This document shows, piece after piece, positions 48,601 through 61,092 of a DNA stretch of 64,000 nucleotides (the first letter of the stretch is position 1; each line of letters starts with the position of its first letter). Source of the DNA: Nannobrachium achirus (taxonomy: Eukaryota; Chordata; Actinopteri; Myctophiformes; Myctophidae); assembly GCA_963921795.1 (NCBI GenBank), contig OY997644.1, positions 2,347,254-2,411,253 of the forward strand. Direction: 5' to 3'. The translations under genes and the position numbers were made by a program. The notes under the pieces are model-generated. The model was not told the origin of the DNA. It was given only the letters and a program-made list of their open reading frames with translations, and did not search any database.

Positions 48601-48814
48601 CGTCATACCGCACTTATTCTACCTATGAGGGCGAATTCTGCCAACGCATTTCAGCGGAAATGGAGCGGTTTGCTGCCATTTGCGGATGTCTGCTAAAAAA
48701 ACACTCCATTCCCATTGAAATGCATTGGCCTCATAGGCAGAACAAAAGTGCAGCGTGACCAACCATGCTGCACCATGCCAACAGAGTGCTTCTTCATAAT
48801 GGTATTAATACTTT

Positions 48815-49467
48815 TACCCATTTAGAACGGGTACACATTATTGTGTATCATTATTTTATGCTTTAACTATTGAAAAATAGCAGATATACAAGCTCACAGC
48901 GCGGCACCGAGTGCCGCGCTGCGAGCTTGTAGATCTGCTATTTTTGAAAAATCGTGAAAATTAGAATTTTTACCCGATTCTATAAGTATCTTTTGAATCC
49001 TTCTAAGGTTTTTTGAAAAACCTGTGTTTCTATGTCAGCAAAATTGCCGTCATTTTGGAAAAAACTTCCAGAAGTTTGACTCAGTGAAAACGGGGCTTAT
49101 GTCAGCAATCTGGCTAAGCCATCGTCAAAGAAAAGGTCCTTTTCACTTCAACTGGGGCTCAGTTAGTCTGTTCTTGAGAGACTATACTATGTCAGTGGTT
49201 CTCAAACTTTTTCATGTGAAGGACCCCCAAACTGATATTTATTTGGCCACGGACCCCCCATCTCAAAATATCTAGTTCCAGGGACCACCCAGAAGCAAAA
49301 TTTGAGTTACAAACGTATCGCTTTAAAAACACATATATTCAAAGATTTGCACACATTTTCACGACTTTTTCAAAAATAGCAGATCTACAAGCTCGCAGCG
49401 CAGCACTCGGTGCCGCACTGTGAGCTTGTATATCTGCTATTTTTCACTGGTTAAAGCATTCAATAAA
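48815..49467. mobile_element. piggyBac-like family B, nearly full length
   Basis: CCCATTTAGAACGGG after TTAATACTTTTA at the left, ending CAATAAATTAAG at the right. Palindromes at 48872-48948 and 49373-49445. Carries a partial internal duplication near 49030-49130 (TATGTCAGCAA twice). Confidence 0.78.
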
Positions 49468-49469
49468 TT

Positions 49470-50940
49470 AAGTAAAACATGGGTACTTCCTCCACCACTG
49501 CACATACCCCTCCTCCTCCCTTATCCACACACTGTGGGGTTTCTTCTATTCTCCCCATCTGGCCTCATTCTAAAGCCTCCTCAGTCATAGCTCTCTCGCT
49601 GGCCATCTGTGAGGCTTTGGGGTCAAGTCGAGTCAAGAGAGCATTACTTCTCTCTGCGAGAGGAAATTCACCTCAATGTAAACAACAAGGTGAAGGAATG
49701 AACAACACAGTTTAAAAGCAGACATAACAATTTATTTCACCACACTATGGTAGTGTTTGTCTCTCCCTGCATGCATCAGAACATTGTCCTCTCATGTATA
49801 CACTATAGTGAGGTTTGTTATAAAGTTAATAAACGGATAAATCCTCAGTGTATAACTCTGAGGTGTTTACCGTCAATGAAAAGGACATTTGTCGTTGCAG
49901 TTTTGTCGTTGATTTAATTAGGTTACCGGCAGTGAGTTCATTAGGTCTCCATTTACTCCATTAAGTTTTTTGAATTTAGCTATTCAAATAGTAGTACCAA
50001 CTTCTTTATTAGTCATTAAATATAATTACTTGGTATATTATTGAATTATCTGGGTCTAAAATATGGTTAATTATGAGTAAAGTGATCATCTGGAACATGA
50101 GAAATTACACTAATCCCAGACTATTTTCAACTGATGCAACTGCATAGGAACTGATGTATGTAGTAGTCTTGTAAGCTCCCTCAGGCTACCTCAACTTTTT
50201 TTTTCTTTTTTTTTGTATCTTCTCATTTTCCTTGACACTTAATGGAGGAAATGCTCCACGTTTTAATACAGTAAGGAAGATGTCCCTTCCCATCAGAGAT
50301 GTAGGGCACAATAACCTAACATTCCACCCTTGTTGAACCGGTGTTAAATCAAATAAGAACATTTCCTACCATTTGAAATAGATTTTTATTGAAAAATCAA
50401 ACCTCGGTTCGAAGTGGAGCGGTGAATCTGAGCAGCTATACCCTGTGTGTGTTGCTAAATGCCTAAACTGTAAACTGTAAACTGTGCCTGTGAGTGAGTG
50501 GTGAGTGTGCCTGGCCTGCACAAAACAGCGCCCCTCCTTTAACTAGTGTGTTGTGTGTGGCCACTCAAGGTATTGCCAGGCTACGGACACGGCCAGCCAG
50601 CCAGCCACCCAGCCACCCACCCACGGACATACCCACGGACATACCTGTCTATTGGGAGCGCTTTCACCGCTCCAAAAAGAGCAGACATCCCAAATTTCCA
50701 CTGACAGGTAAACAGATTTACATAGAATTTCCTTCCATGCAGTTGGCATTGTGTAATAAGGCCAGACAAATTCCATCATGATTTAATTTCCATCAAAAAT
50801 CTCTCTACAGTAAATCATCTTTGGGGCATTTGAGGCACTAGACTAAAGGTCTACAGCAGGACCACAACAACGACTGCAACATAGCAATGACATGGGCACC
50901 AGAAGAGATGGTTTCCTCTGCCATCGGTGTATGAATGTGT
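49470..50940. other. Intron 1 stretch without recognised elements
   Basis: Only short simple repeats (CCAGCCAGCC near 50592, T-runs near 50198). No gene recognised. Confidence 0.45.
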
Positions 50941-50945
50941 GTGAA

Positions 50946-51440
50946 TGGGGGGCACGGTGGCGCAGTGGTTAGCGATTCGCCTCACAACTAGAAGGTCCTG
51001 GGTTCCCGGGGGACGCTGTGGGTGCTGGGGGCGCGTTTCTCCCTCCACATCATCAGCACCCACTCCCTAGGTGGGGTCGGCGATAGGGCCTTTCTGTGTG
51101 GAGTTTGCATGTTCTCCCCGTGTCTCCTAGGGTTGATACCCTCACAAAAACATGCAGTAATCCTGGTCTCAATAATGCCTCCCCCTGGCCAGCCGGGGCA
51201 CTTGATGGAGAGGAAAGGAACTGGTTGGAATAACGTGTTCCTTCCACGTGCTATACGTCCATCCTGGGGAAATCCCCCCTGTCGGGTGAAAAGAAACAAC
51301 TTGGACTACTCATGCATTGAAGGAAGCATGAGGTCAGTCCGTTGTCTCCCCAGGCGCGGCAGAGGGAGAGAAGAGCCCAGGATTACATAGGCAATTGGCA
51401 CTGGGTGAAAATGGGTTGCAAAATCGTGGGATAAAAATTA
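50946..51440 (+). mobile_element. tRNA-derived SINE-like element
   Basis: Head GGGGGGCACGGTGGCGCAGT GGTTAGCG resembles a pol III A box. GAAGGTCCTGGGTTC resembles a B box. Then CTTTCTGTGTGGAGTTTGCA TGTTCTCCCCGTGT, a phrase common in fish SINEs. The tail includes CAAAATCGTGGGATAAAAA. Longer than a minimal SINE, perhaps with an insert near 51205-51345. Confidence 0.75.
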
Positions 51441-51632
51441 TAAAAAAAAGAAAGAAGAAAAGGAAGACCAAAGACCACCTGGAGGCGTACCGTCAAGAAA
51501 GAAAGAAAAGAAGCAGGATGGACATCATGGTCTCAAGTGAGGACTACAGCAGCTGCTGACTGGGAGAAGTGGAAGCGCTCTGTGAAGGCCTTATGTGCCA
51601 CAAGGCACGAAGTGGATAGGTAACAACTAGAG

Positions 51633-52125
51633 TAGATTTCCCCAAATAGTTTTCCCCAAGGTCCGAATTATGTCTAGGGTACCAAGCCGAGGGCCACAAC
51701 ACTGCAGGGGGCGACGGTGGCGTTTCCGCTACTCCAGCAACAGTTCAGATATCGTCACTGTCGGGCAGAAACCTTGTATCTCCAACTTTCAAATGTGTAC
51801 CTTTTTTGGTAAAGCAAAGCCCTGCTTCATCATACAAGATCGTCGCACAAAACGAGTGAAAACAGCAGATCTACAAGCACACAACGCCTCGCGATGCGAG
51901 GCGTTGTGTGCTTGTAGATCGGCTGTTTTCACTAGTTTAGTACATTTTTTAGATGATAAATACAAAACGAACGGTTTTGGACGTACAAGGTTTCCACCCA
52001 ACAATGACGATATACTAGTGTTGTTTCTGCTCTTATACTACCATTATTACTGGGGTTGGTGTGGGCCAGACAGTAGCCCCCCGCGGGCCGCAAATGGCCC
52101 ACGGGCCGCCTATTGGGGAACCCTG
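51633..52125. mobile_element. hAT-like family E with nested family A
   Basis: TSD AACTAGAG is perfect (51625-51632, 52126-52133), though the left tip has mutated (TAGATTTCCCC). Palindrome at 51857-51938. Confidence 0.87.
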
Positions 52126-52234
52126 AACTAGAGGTTTGACCTCACGTCTAGAGTTCTGGCCACATAGCGGACCTCACACCTACGTTGCACCGCATATCCG
52201 ACCAATATGTCTGAGTCCTAATGTCGGGGGTTAC

Positions 52235-52500
52235 AAGTAAAAGTAAAGTATTCAGGATTCACTTGAGTAAAAGTACAGACGTATTGGCATCAAAATATAT
52301 TTAAGTACCTAAAGTAAAAAGTACTTATTATGCAGAATGTTCAATTCCATATCAAGTTTTCAAAATGTATAAAAATATTTTGAAAATGGTAGATCTACAA
52401 GTTTGCAAGTGAGAAAGATGGACTATTTTCAAATAGCCAAAATATACTGTAAAACAGTGAGGATATATATTGTAGTGTGAAGTTATTCATTCTGATTCCT
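52235..52500. mobile_element. Family G fragment with decayed palindrome
   Basis: AAAGTAAAGTATTCAGG, then ATTGGCATCAAAATAT. Palindrome remnant at 52382-52432 (GAAAATGGTAGATCTACAAG). Confidence 0.55.
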
Positions 52501-52510
52501 GGCTGTAGGC

Positions 52511-52951
52511 CAGGGTTCCCCAATTAGTTTTCCTCAAGGGCCAAATTATGTCTAGGGTACCAAGCCGAGGGCCACAACATTGCAGGGGGCGACGGTGGCG
52601 TTCCCACTACTCCAGTGACAGTTTTCGTCGTTGACGGGTGAAAATCTTGTTTTTCCAAAACCGTTCGTTTTAAAAATGATTTAAACTAGTGAAAACAGCC
52701 GATCTACAAGCACACAACGGCTCGCACCGTGTGCTTGTAGATCTGCTGTTTTCACTACTTTTGTGCGACGGCCTTGTATGATTTGCAAAAGAACGCACAG
52801 ATTTGGAGATATGAGATTTCCACCCGACAACGACGATATACTAGTGTTGTTGCTGCTCTTATACCACCATTATTACTGGGGTTGGTGTGGGCCAGACAGT
52901 AGCCACCCGCGGGCCGCAAATGGCCCGCGGGCCACCTATTGGGGAACCCTG
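52511..52951. mobile_element. hAT-like family E with nested family A
   Basis: TSD CTGTAGGC is perfect (52503-52510, 52952-52959). Palindrome at 52687-52757. Family A is shortened. Confidence 0.9.
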
Positions 52952-52959
52952 CTGTAGGC

Positions 52960-53825
52960 TATACACAGAACACACATTGTGTACCATCAGATTGTTGGTA
53001 CCGTGTGTTACTGTGTAGAAGCTCCACAGCTGTATTTACAGCATCAAGGAAATAACTTCCTTAACAAGGAACAGAAGTAGACACACATTCCTTTGCTCAC
53101 TGATAGGCAGTATGGGAGGAGTGTTAATGATGTTGCAGAACTGAGAAGGGACCACACTACAACGCTGGTTTACTCAGAATCTGTCAAAATGACACTTTAC
53201 TGTATAAGTGTGAAGTTACCACACTGCAAAGAGTAGTGAAACCATCAAAACCCCAGTTTTACTACAGCAAAATAGGTGGTCGGACTGTTTGTGTACTGAC
53301 TGACATCCTGGAATCCTTCAACCCGTTGCAAGTGTCACATATCACATGACCAGAGCTAACTCACAGCAGTCCACACCACCTTTAACACAACCACATCTCA
53401 TTTGTTCTGCTTCATGAAAACCCCCATTCATGCAACAATCGTCTTCTCCACCATTTATACCATTCCCCTAAATATTGACACATTCTCCACGTTGCTCATT
53501 TCCTGTTGCATGAATAGTGCACGTGTGCAGCTGGACCCTTTCATCCCGTGCCCAGATTTTATCCTGAAAGGCCTCGCTTATCTGGGAATATAAAGACTAT
53601 TTTTAAATAGATTATATGGCGGAGATGCACTCTCGATAAACATAAATATACAAATAAATGTGTTTGGGTCGACAAGAAAAGTTAATAAATAAATCTCCGG
53701 AAGAATATTGTGGAATAGCTATCTTTTTTACAAACAGTGTGTATGTGTGTGTGTGTGTGTGTGGTGGGTTCTGTTTTTGAGTTTTCTGGATTCTGTTATA
53801 GACAGCACTTGATAGTATTTTCAGA
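52960..53825. other. Intron 1 stretch, nothing recognised
   Basis: A short (GT)n at 53742-53761 is the only repeat seen. Confidence 0.45.
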
Positions 53826-53834
53826 ACTTCATAG

Positions 53835-54381
53835 CAATGTTGATTTCGTCGACTAAAACTATGACGAAATTTTTTTGTCAACTTGTGTTTTTTTCACTGA
53901 CGAAAACTAAATAAAAACTAAACAAAAACTAAGCTGTGGTGACTAAAACTAAGACTAAATATATTGTCAATTTCGTCAACAAAATAAAAACTAGACTAAA
54001 ACGTTAGGGAGGGACTAGTGGAGAAGAGAGTAATTTTATGTTTGGTTGCTCTCAGGAGTTGCGTGCTGAAAATAGCCGATCTACAAGCTCACAACGCGTC
54101 GCAGCGTGACGCGTTGTGAGCTTGTAGATCTGCTATTTTCAGCACACAAACAAGTGTAAAATCAGTCATTACGATGCCATCAAGGCCTGCCAAAATACAT
54201 TTCAGTCGACTAAATAAACTGTAGATTTAGTCGCCTAAAAGCTTATGATATTTAGTCGACTAAAATTAGACTAAAACTAAAACTTTTCAGTTGACTAAAT
54301 TATGACTAAAATCAAATTACATTTTATTCAAAAGACTATGACTAAAAACTAAATCAAAATTTGCTGTCAAAAACAACACTG
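53835..54381. mobile_element. hAT-like element of ACTAAAACTA type with palindrome
   Basis: TSD CTTCATAG is perfect (53827-53834, 54382-54389). Ends CAATGTTG and CAACACTG. Interior is rich in GACTAAAACTA. The palindrome 54066-54146 is nearly perfect, with shoulders GTGCTGAAAATAG and CTATTTTCAGCAC. Confidence 0.88.
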
Positions 54382-54779
54382 CTTCATAGAATTAGAAAGC
54401 AAACTGCAATAGTTACTTTCTCAGAACAGCTTTTGCTGTAGTCTGACCAAGAAAAAGAAAGGGCGCTGCGCAAGAAGAATAAAAGGGCAGAGGGGAGAGA
54501 GAGTTGGGGTGAAAAGCATGAGAATGGAGGGAATCCAGTTTTCCATCTCCAGCCCCTAACGTGGCAGAGCAATTTAATATTCCCAGTAATATCAGCAGCT
54601 TTCTAAAGCCGGGGTCGGGAGTCTCTGCCTGGGTTTCCTGTGTACCGGCTTCCGTGCCCAGATAAATAAACCTCAGGCCCGGTGGCTGCCGGTGCGACCC
54701 ACATTAGTCCACGCTGCTGCCTTTGGCCTGACACCAAGCTGCAGGAGTTCACCACAGACCCACTGCATGACACACAGCA

Positions 54780-54807
54780 GCCCCCCCCCCCCCCCCCCCC
54801 CCCCCCC
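54780..54807. repeat. Poly-C tract
   Basis: About 27 C in a row. Confidence 0.97.
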
Positions 54808-55158
54808 AGGGCATATGCTCTCTCTGAACCAGTTACGATCTGGAGGCTAGGATGGATACTTGATGCATACTTAAAATCTAAATCACTAGACCTTACCCGT
54901 TCGAATATATGTGCTGCAAAATATGTGCAGAGTGTGGGTTTTGGGGAAAGTAACTGTAACTGCATGGTGCGTGCGTGAGAATATGTGGGAGCATCATAAT
55001 GTAAGGAGCAGCCCATGGAGGAGTGTATATTTATGATGGATACAAATAATTTAACAGCAAAATTAGGTGAATAGAAGTATGAGGATGTATTTGCTCCACA
55101 TAAGTTTTCTATACCCGTTGGAAGATGAGACACACATCACCCGTTGCATGCGTGACCC

Positions 55159-55159
<1 letters not shown>

Positions 55160-55207
<48 letters not shown>
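55160..55207. repeat. (AG)n microsatellite
   Basis: Pure GA run of about 48 bp. Confidence 0.97.
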
Positions 55208-55210
<3 letters not shown>

Positions 55211-55530
55211 CAACATTCCTAACTGTGAGAGAGGTGTGTGTGGGCCCGGGGCTACAGATCCCATGGCCTGGAGGAACGGACCGTAACCCTGACAACAGGC
55301 TGTAGAGCTATAGAGTGAAGAAACGCTAAGAAATCGCTAGAATTTGGGAAAAATGAAATTCGGGCTCCGTCACGGTGTGTATAATGCTAATGACCAATGC
55401 CATGTTAAATTTGAGATCAGTCGCTGAAGCGAGTGAATAGATAATGCATTTTGTGACTGACTGACCTCTCTCTCTAATTATATGTTAGATATCTAAAGTC
55501 ATGTTCAGATCCCAATGTGTCCCTCTACAG

Positions 55531-55984
55531 CAGTGGTTCTCAACCTGTGGGTCGGGACCTCCAGAGGGGTACCCAAATTATTTTGGGGGTCTCCCAGATG
55601 TTGCATGTTAATATTGTTTTCTCATTCAACAGTGAACAAACCAACATAAAGTTTAAGTGTATAGAGAGTATCTGCACATTTCTAAATCGACAATTTAAGG
55701 ACTTTAAAGACCTTTTTAGTACCTCTGGTCAAACATTGGTCAAATTGTCAAATATTAGAGGCTGAAATTGTGAAAATAGCAGATCTACATGCTCACAACG
55801 CCTCGCAACGCGAGGCGTTGTGAGCATGTAGATCGGCTATTTTCACAATGGAATAGATCGAGTCAAACCAAATGTGTACCAAATGCCAACTCCTACAATT
55901 CCAAGTGCTTGTGCAGGGTTGGGGGTCCCCAGTTAAAATATGATTATTTTGGGGGTCACGGCCTGAAAAGGTTGAGGACCACTG
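55531..55984. mobile_element. hAT-like family C with intact palindrome
   Basis: TSD CTCTACAG is perfect (55523-55530, 55985-55992). Palindrome at 55770-55846 with shoulders ATTGTG and CACAAT. Its right part and flank are duplicated in inverted form at 57472-57790. Confidence 0.9.
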
Positions 55985-56107
55985 CTCTACAGCACATCCC
56001 CTTTTGGTGATTACTGATTATGTTTGTTATTGTGTTTCATTGCTAATGAACATGGCTATTAACCCAGGACTAGAACTACTGGGGTAGCATGTCTATTGAG
56101 CATAAAG

Positions 56108-56552
56108 CAGGGGTCTTCGATAGGGGGTCCGGGACCCCAAGGGGTCCTCAGAGTTTCTACAGGGGCCCCACCAAATCATAGAATACTTATTTTAACATGA
56201 ACCACTTGAACCCTAGAATCCGTATTCTTAGGGGAACATTGGCTGAAAACAGCAGATGGACACAGCAGAACGCTTGTAGATCTGTTATTTTTAGGAAAGA
56301 GGTTTGGTGAATACTGTAGAGGGGGAAAAGAGCAGACCAAGTACGGAGTGAAAGGTGAAAAGTATTGACGGCCTAAATGGTTACATGTAATTTACACTTG
56401 ATGATAGTGCTGTCAAACAAGTCTATGAATCTATCTATTAAATTTATGGAAAAAGTTTAAAAGGAATATATTTAATATGTTGTGGGTGTCCCTGCTTCAT
56501 CTCTCTCTCAGCTATAAGAGGTCCTTGGCGTGAAAAACGTAGATGACCCCTG
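56108..56552. mobile_element. hAT-like family D with decayed palindrome
   Basis: TSD GCATAAAG is perfect (56100-56107, 56553-56560). Palindrome remnant at 56246-56300 (GAAAACAGCAGATGGACACA). Confidence 0.88.
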
Positions 56553-56631
56553 GCATAAAGTACAGCTAAAGGCATCTCCAAGTCCAAACCATTACGAAAG
56601 CCACACCTCCTTGGAAGTTATCATTTACACT

Positions 56632-57034
56632 TAGGGGTGGGCGATATGGAAAAATACAATGTCACAATATTTTCCCAAGCTGTATCACGATACATGATTT
56701 TATCACGATTCTTTTTCACACTGGTTTTTCATGGTTATTTTTCAAGTTACTTGACAAAAACTAGACTCTCTGGGTTTCTTTTGGGAGGTCTAAATTGAAC
56801 TGTACAAGTACTGTATGTAACTCTGACAGTATACAAATGAAACCAAATGGACCCGTAAGGGTCAAATGCAGGTTTAAATTGAATTCTGCAATGAATCTCT
56901 GTATTAACAATTAAACAGGATTTTTTACAAGGCTCCCTCAATTGTATCACGATATATACGATACCTCTGAAAAGGCATATTGTGGAGACATTGTATCGTC
57001 TCAACGATAATTATCACCATATCGCCCACCCCTA
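56632..57034. mobile_element. hAT-like MITE with GTGGGCGATATGG ends
   Basis: Ends TAGGGGTGGGCGATATGG and CCATATCGCCCACCCCTA; TSD TTTACACT is perfect (56624-56631, 57035-57042). One arm of the second hairpin family lies inside near 56818. Confidence 0.9.
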
Positions 57035-57471
57035 TTTACACTAGCTTTTCAATGAGTTTTTACAATTTATCCTCTCAGAAAAAGATGCATCTCTGTTCTC
57101 TGCAATATGCTATCAATCCAGTTCCCATTAAAATAGTTTTCTCTGGAATGATACTTCACGATGGCCAATAAACCTTTTTCACACATTATATGACTCCAGT
57201 GCTGAAGCCAAGGTAAACGAGTTGGGATGGATGGGAATGGGATATCTGACACCAGTGTACTCCTCATACAGCCAACTGGGCACAGCTACTGTAACCTAAA
57301 TATTGACACTTTGAGTCAACCAAAGGCCTCTAAAAAGAGTTCCAAACAAATCCTCTATGACAGTATTTCAACACAAGCGATGCAGTGTGCATACCAGTAG
57401 AGGTCACTTATCACAGACAACACACAAGAGGAAACAGATTACTCTGCATATAATTGCGACCGTCAGGCCAT

Positions 57472-57795
57472 GTTCATTAGCAATGAAACACAATAACAAA
57501 CATAATCAGTAATCATCAAAAGGGGATGTACTGTAGAGCAGTGGTCCTCAACCTTTTCAGGCCGTGACCCCCAAAATAATCATATTTTAACTGGGGACCC
57601 CCAACCCTGCACAAGCACTTGGAATTGTAGGAGTTGGCATTTGGTACACATTTGGTTTGACTCGGTCTATTCCATTACATTTTGTATAACGAGGCGTTGC
57701 GAGGCGTTGTGAGCATGTAGATCTGCTATTTTCACAATTTCTGCCTCTAATATTTGACAATCTGGCCAATGTGTCATTTTAGAGTTATTAAAAAG
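57472..57795. repeat. Inverted duplicate of 55750-56065, including a family C piece
   Basis: GCCATGTTCATTAGCAATGA onward is the reverse complement of unique-looking flank at 55985-56065 and continues into family C from 57539. The palindrome here has lost one arm (GTATAACGAGGCGTTGCGAG). Confidence 0.87.
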
Positions 57796-57890
57796 TCCCC
57801 CAACACCCACCCACAGTGTCCCCGGAGGGAATCAAACCTGCGGGACCTTCTAGCTGCATACCGACTGCACCACCATGCGCCCTTAACTCT
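57796..57890 (-). mobile_element. SINE-like fragment, minus copy
   Basis: GAATCAAACCTGCGGGACCT TCTAGCTG and GCACCACCATGCGCCC match the head (B and A boxes) of 50946-51440 in reverse. Confidence 0.55.
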
Positions 57891-58224
57891 CCCCACGCTT
57901 TGAACGTTAACGTTCGCCCCATTTTTTACAGAACCTCGATGCCAATACGGCGCTCGTTTGTTCGTTCGTCTGATGACTGTAAGCTGATGAGGGGTCGCGC
58001 GGCCGTGTACTGTAAACACATTTTCCGCGGTGATGGTGTAAAAAATCCATTATGCGTTACATCAACGGAGAACAATTCACTTCCTTGTTGATTTCCTCTG
58101 GCTGTAAGGCTCTGTGGCCAGTGACTGGTCTTCTTCTTCTTCAACACATAACAGGCAAATTCACATTCATTCTCGCATGACGCCGCCCTCTGCTGCCTGG
58201 CAGACCAAAGTGCACTATTGCACA

Positions 58225-58256
58225 ATAAAAAAAAATAAAAAAAAAAAAAAAATAAA
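58225..58256. repeat. A-rich tract
   Basis: AAAAAAAATAAAAAAAAAA run after a GCACAATA stretch; possible retroposon tail with no clear body. Confidence 0.6.
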
Positions 58257-58259
58257 TGT

Positions 58260-59360
58260 CTGTCTATCTACTATAACGTCGCAAAGGTAAGCCGCTTTTT
58301 GATGGCACCAGACCCAATAAATAAATAAATAATCTGGCAGTAGGAGAGTTAAAGAGGAAACTCAAAGTGGATAACCTGGCTGACAGGTTTTTGCAATATT
58401 CATCTCAGGTAGAGCATTCTCACCTTGGAGCGGTCAGCTGCCAACCCTGTCCCTGAGTGACCTGAGGATCTGCTGTTGGCACTGGAATTATTTCCTCAAT
58501 AACTTGTATCAAAACTACAGGTTAAATTAAAGGTGTATTCAGTGATAATGAAAGTGGCCGGGGGTCATCTTTTCCCTTACTGGCCTTACAGCATGGAAAT
58601 GTTTAGTTTTTTTTAATAGATTTTTTACACCATTATAATGTTCTCGTTTTGATCATTAGACCCAATCACTGAATATCGGTAGGCCTACGTCTCCAGCTTC
58701 AGGATATTTATGATACTGATTTACTAAACTGTGGCATTTTATGAGTTCAGTAGTTTACAATCTAGGCATTTAGCAGACGTTCTTAATTCAGAGCGACTGT
58801 GGTTCTCAAAACTTTTATTTTGACCATCATAACTAAACATCATAAGTTTTAACATAATTACGGCCACACTCTACCCTGATTGGTCGAGGACTGGCTGGCC
58901 ACCTCTGAAAACTGAATCTAGCTATGCTCGCAACACAGGCCATGGTGGAAGTCCTTATATGGTCAGCACACATTCTAGTGAGGAGAATGAATGGAAAATG
59001 TACCAATTATATTTGTATTTGAATGAAATACAATCACTGAATATACCTTTAAAAGAAAGGACCCTGGACAAAGAAGTACCTGGGCTGTACAGTACATGTT
59101 TTGTAAACACAGTGGTGGAAAAGGTTATTTTTTTACTTAAGTAAAAGTATCAATACTGCAATGTAGAAATACTCTGTTACAAGTACAAGTCTGGAATTCA
59201 AAACTTATTTGAGGAAAAAAAGGTTAAAAAGTATTGGTTTACAGCTGCCTGTCACCTCAGCCTGGTTCAGAGAATCCTCCTGATACAAGGATCATGTATC
59301 ATGAATTATTTCCACAGTATGACTTCATGGTTTCTCCTGCTGTCTCCTAGTGGGTTTCCC
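58260..59360. other. Intron 1 stretch
   Basis: Contains a family G fragment near 59112-59230 (GTGGTGGAAAAGG, ACTTAAGTAAAAGTATC). No gene seen. Confidence 0.4.
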
Positions 59361-59369
59361 ACTCTAGAC

Positions 59370-59431
59370 CAGTGGTTCTCAAACCTTTTCAGGCTGTGAC
59401 CCCCAAAATAATCATAATTTTAACTCTTCCC

Positions 59432-59516
<85 letters not shown>

Positions 59517-59805
59517 GCTTACATGTTGTGAGCATGTAGATCGGCTATTTTCCCAATTTCTTCCTCTAATATTTGACAGTTTGGCCAATGTTTCATTTGT
59601 CATTTTAGAATTTAGAGGTATTAAAAAGTCCTTAAACTGTCACTTTAGAAATGTGTAGATACCCTCTATACACTTGAACTTTATGTTGATTTGTTTACTG
59701 TTGAGAGAGAAAACAACATGGCACATTAAGTTAACCATCTGGGGACCCCCCAAAATAATTTGGGGACCCCCCTGGGGGTCCCGACCCACAGGTTGAGAAC
59801 CACTG
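59370..59805. mobile_element. hAT-like family C, reverse, with CA expansion replacing half the palindrome
   Basis: TSD CTCTAGAC/CTCTAGCC (7 of 8). A (CA)n run (59433-59516) occupies the left arm position and only AGCATGTAGATCGGCTATTT of the palindrome remains. Confidence 0.82.
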
Positions 59806-60012
59806 CTCTAGCCAGTATTTTGACTTTTGTCTGCATTCAAGTTCACTATGCACTGCCCTCATGTCCAAACCTCTGCTTTCAACAAGATTCCAGTCCAAGT
59901 AAATATTTACAAAAGATTTCCATTCCTCCACCAAGTCTTTTTTTGTTGTTGTTCTTTTAAATAGTGCTATTAACCAAATTGAGGATTCATGAGATCTTTA
60001 TTAATGATTACT

Positions 60013-60014
<2 letters not shown>

Positions 60015-60068
<54 letters not shown>

Positions 60069-60138
60069 ATATTGTCAAGTTAAATGACACGAATCAAACC
60101 GGAATCAAAAAGAAATATGACTTTGCACGCACGCACGC

Positions 60139-60178
<40 letters not shown>

Positions 60179-60216
60179 GCACACACACGCACACACGCAC
60201 ACACACACACACACAC
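60015..60216. repeat. Two CA microsatellites
   Basis: (CA)n at about 60015-60062 and CA/CGCA at about 60125-60216. Confidence 0.95.
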
Positions 60217-60621
60217 GTTGCTGCATGGTATTGCGATTTCACTGGTAATTGACCCCAGTCCTGGCTACTCACCAGCACCTCTCCCAGAGTCGCTGGAAAT
60301 TCTGACCACTTGATTATGAAAAGATAGCATCAGCTTTCACTTGAAACGACATGTCTGTTTCCAATGAATGAGAGGCGGCTAGAGAGCACCTCAGCAGACC
60401 TGAGCGAGCCAACACATCCCTCAACAAAGAGCCAGCTCAGCATCCCTGAGTCTCGACCACAGCGTGAGGTCAAGATGATGGGAGGCGACGGTATATGAGA
60501 TTGTGGAATAGATAATACAAGCAAACTGTAAGGTCGATCTCCAAATCCTGATATACTTACAACAGAAAAAAAGCTAATCTATTTCAAAGTGTAGCCTACA
60601 GTAGTATATAGTAGACGAGTG

Positions 60622-60824
60622 CAGTGGTTCTTAAACGTTTAAAATGTCAAGGTCTCACCTTAACTCTGACAGTATACAAATGGAACAAAATGGACCTGTC
60701 AGGGTCCAATTGGTTCCATTTGTATACAGTCAGAGTAACAGACTTGTAACAGACTTGTATGGGTCCATTTAGACCCCCCTAAAGGAACCCACAGAGTCCT
60801 TGGAATCCACTTTGAGAACCACTG
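60622..60824. mobile_element. Short hAT-like element carrying the second hairpin
   Basis: Ends CAGTGGTTCTTAAACG and TTTGAGAACCACTG. The TSD is weak (GACGAGTG/GTATAGTG). A hairpin at 60660-60737 pairs TAACTCTGACAGTATACAAA with TTTGTATACAGTCAGAGTAA. Confidence 0.7.
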
Positions 60825-61043
60825 GTATAGTGCACAAAACTTTTTTTTGGGGGTAAATGTTTTTTTGGGTAAATGTAAAAAAAAAAAAAAAGCACTTATT
60901 GTGCAATTATAAAACCACCAAAGTATTTAGACTAAAATAGAGACATGTTTCCATTCAGCCTACAGAAATGTCAGGAATAATGCAGACAACAGAAATGCAC
61001 ATACACACACACACGCACGTGAATACAATATACTTTAACTCAC

Positions 61044-61092
61044 CTAGCATCTGGCCACAGATCCAGAGCAGTAGGCAACAGTAGTACTCCAT
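61044..61092 (-). CDS. itga11: itga11 exon 1 (start codon, signal peptide)
   Basis: Reads MEYYCCLLLWICGQML plus one base, then a consensus donor GTGAGT. The Cys/Leu-rich core fits a secretory signal peptide for a type I membrane protein. The ATG has G at +4. Phase 1 matches the acceptor of exon 2. The exon lies 20 kb upstream of exon 2, and with so few codons the call rests mainly on phase, position, the donor and signal-peptide character. Confidence 0.8.

Noticed and set aside
50946-51020. tRNA gene
   Set aside because: A and B box resemblance is present, but it is embedded in a dispersed SINE-like repeat and does not fold as a full cloverleaf.
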